Below, piece by piece: positions 6,759 to 7,899 of a stretch of DNA of 7,899 bases. A program made the position numbers and the translations under genes. Every line of letters begins with the position of its first letter. The stretch's first letter is position 1. Location of the stretch: NCBI GenBank assembly GCA_903912405.1, contig CAIWHF010000079.1, forward strand, positions 1-7,899. Direction: 5' to 3'. Source of the DNA: an uncultured Bacteroidota bacterium (lineage in GTDB: Bacteria > Bacteroidota > Bacteroidia > Chitinophagales > Chitinophagaceae). The notes below the pieces were generated by a model that was not told the DNA's origin, ran no database searches, and saw only the letters and a list, made by a program, of their open reading frames with translations.

Positions 6759-7898
6759 TTAATAGTTGAGTAAGATAGCTATTTTTTCAGCAACTTTCTG
6801 AGCATTAGGCAGCATGGCTGCTTCTAAATGTACATTCATCGGTACGGCAGGCAGATTGAGTGCGCCCATTGTAAAAACCGGGGCATCTAAGGAAGCAAAA
6901 CAATGTTGTGCTATGCGTCCAGCCAATGCTTCACAGAATGAATTATTCAATTGCTCTTCGGTGAGTACTAAACACTTGCCATGTTTCTTTACTGTTGTAT
7001 AAATCAAATCCTCATCTAAAGGGAAAATAGTTCGTAAGTCGATTACTTCAATTTGGCCTTCAAAATCTTTAGCAGCTTGATGGGCCCAATGCACGCCCAT
7101 GCCATAGGTAATTACGCAGACGCTTTCTCCCTTTGCTACGCAAGATGCATCTGCTGCTAAACTAACACAGCCTTTACCTAAAGGTAAAATATAATCTGCT
7201 GCTGGTTCAATGGTTTTAGCATCTTCTGTGCCCGGTACCTTACTCCAATACAAGCCTTTATGCTCTAGCATGATAACTGGATTTGGATCGTAATAAGCCG
7301 CTTTCATAAGTCCTTTCATATCGGCTGCATTGCTAGGATAAGCAATCTTGATGCCTTTAAAAGTAGCCAAGGTGCTTTCTACACTGCCGCTATGATAAGG
7401 GCCGCCGCCGCCATAGGCGCCTATAGGAACACGGATAATGCAAGACACATTAAACTTGCCGCAACTTAAATAAGCAGTTTTGCTGATCTCTGTAACGAGC
7501 TGATTAAGAGCAGGGTAAATATAGTCGGCAAATTGAACTTCAACAATAGGTTTTAATCCCACTGCACTCATGCCGGCAGTAGAACCAATAATATAAGCCT
7601 CTTGAATGGCGGTATTGAATACCCGCTTATCGCCAAATTTTTGCGCAAGCGTTGCCGCTTCTCTAAATACACCACCAATGCGTCCGCCCACATCTTGACC
7701 ATAAAACAATGCTTCGGGATGAGCGTGCATAATTTCTTCTACGGCATGCAATGCGGCGTCTACCATCACCACTTTTTCTTTTCCTGCTGGCACGCGAGTG
7801 CCCACTTCAGTGGTGATAGGTGTAGGTATAAATACGTGATCGGATACGGTGCTTGGGTCGGGTTCTGCCGCCGCCACAGCCGCTTCAAATTCTCTTGT
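6759..7898 (-). CDS. 2-oxoacid dehydrogenase E1, fused alpha-beta (C-terminal part; 5' end outside window)
   Basis: Thiamine-diphosphate enzyme that decarboxylates pyruvate or a branched-chain 2-oxoacid and passes the acyl group to lipoyl-E2. The frame is open to the right edge; a GTG at 7877 is internal. Reading in from the edge, TREFEAAVAAAEPDPST is the usual tail of an E1-alpha subunit, followed by a linker of about 20 residues and then a complete E1-beta, so the two subunits are fused, a form common in Bacteroidota. Numbered from the GTG at 7877: beta starts near 36; FNTAIQEAYI carries E93, the glutamate that activates the cofactor; GAYGGGGPYHSGS (153-165) has the conserved active-site His H162. 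The transketolase C-terminal domain includes ITYGMGVHWA and IEVIDLRTIFPLDEDL. It ends LLNY. It is the first visible gene of the minus-strand cluster and is followed after 1 bp by the hydrolase. Substrate choice (pyruvate or branched-chain) cannot be settled here. Confidence 0.92.
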   Translation of the reverse strand, partial: TREFEAAVAAAEPDPSTVSDHVFIPTPITTEVGTRVPAGKEKVVMVDAALHAVEEIMHAHPEALFYGQDVGGRIGGVFREAATLAQKFGDKRVFNTAIQEAYIIGSTAGMSAVGLKPIVEVQFADYIYPALNQLVTEISKTAYLSCGKFNVSCIIRVPIGAYGGGGPYHSGSVESTLATFKGIKIAYPSNAADMKGLMKAAYYDPNPVIMLEHKGLYWSKVPGTEDAKTIEPAADYILPLGKGCVSLAADASCVAKGESVCVITYGMGVHWAHQAAKDFEGQIEVIDLRTIFPLDEDLIYTTVKKHGKCLVLTEEQLNNSFCEALAGRIAQHCFASLDAPVFTMGALNLPAVPMNVHLEAAMLPNAQKVAEKIAILLNY

Positions 7899-7899
7899 A

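Noticed and set aside
6814..7002. 62-codon plus-strand frame opposite the E1 gene
   Set aside because: It is antisense to the conserved transketolase C-terminal domain, with no domain or start signal of its own.
7040..7200. Extra loop with two cysteines in the E1 C-terminal domain (GKGCVSLAADASCVAKG)
   Set aside because: It is longer than in Proteobacterial E1-beta, but as I recall Bacteroidota fused E1 proteins carry a similar longer loop here, so it is probably a lineage trait.

Overview
The window looks like a piece of a Bacteroidota chromosome, most likely Chitinophagaceae or a relative. This rests on AT-rich DNA, start regions with little Shine-Dalgarno signal, a Bacteroidota-type -7 promoter box (TAGTTTTG) before the receptor gene, a TonB-box region of the form LKEVAIAAR, and a 2-oxoacid dehydrogenase E1 whose alpha and beta subunits are fused in one frame. 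The lineage is inferred from these traits, not from a database match.

Plus strand, left half: (1) the nearly complete 3' part of a leukotriene-A4-hydrolase-type M1 zinc aminopeptidase, made as a lipoprotein, whose 5' end lies outside the window; (2) a 79-bp gap with three perfect 12-bp palindromes; (3) an AraC/XylS regulator whose middle part resembles the PchR group; (4) a 78-bp gap with two inverted repeats flanking a -7 promoter box; (5) a TonB-dependent outer-membrane receptor of the ferric-siderophore type. Genes 3 and 5 look like a regulator and target pair for iron-complex uptake.

Minus strand, right half, read right to left: (6) the C-terminal part of a fused alpha-beta E1 of a pyruvate or branched-chain 2-oxoacid dehydrogenase, running off the right edge; (7) an alpha/beta hydrolase starting 1 bp after it; (8) a membrane acyltransferase of the AT3/OafA family, 39 bp further on. 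They are probably co-transcribed. The acyltransferase and receptor genes converge and overlap by 4 bp through a shared TTAA.

All large frames belong to recognisable families and no gap exceeds 80 bp. I see no RNA gene, CRISPR array, insertion sequence or phage element, and no clear sign of an undescribed multi-gene system. The part most worth a second look is the control DNA around the AraC regulator and the receptor.
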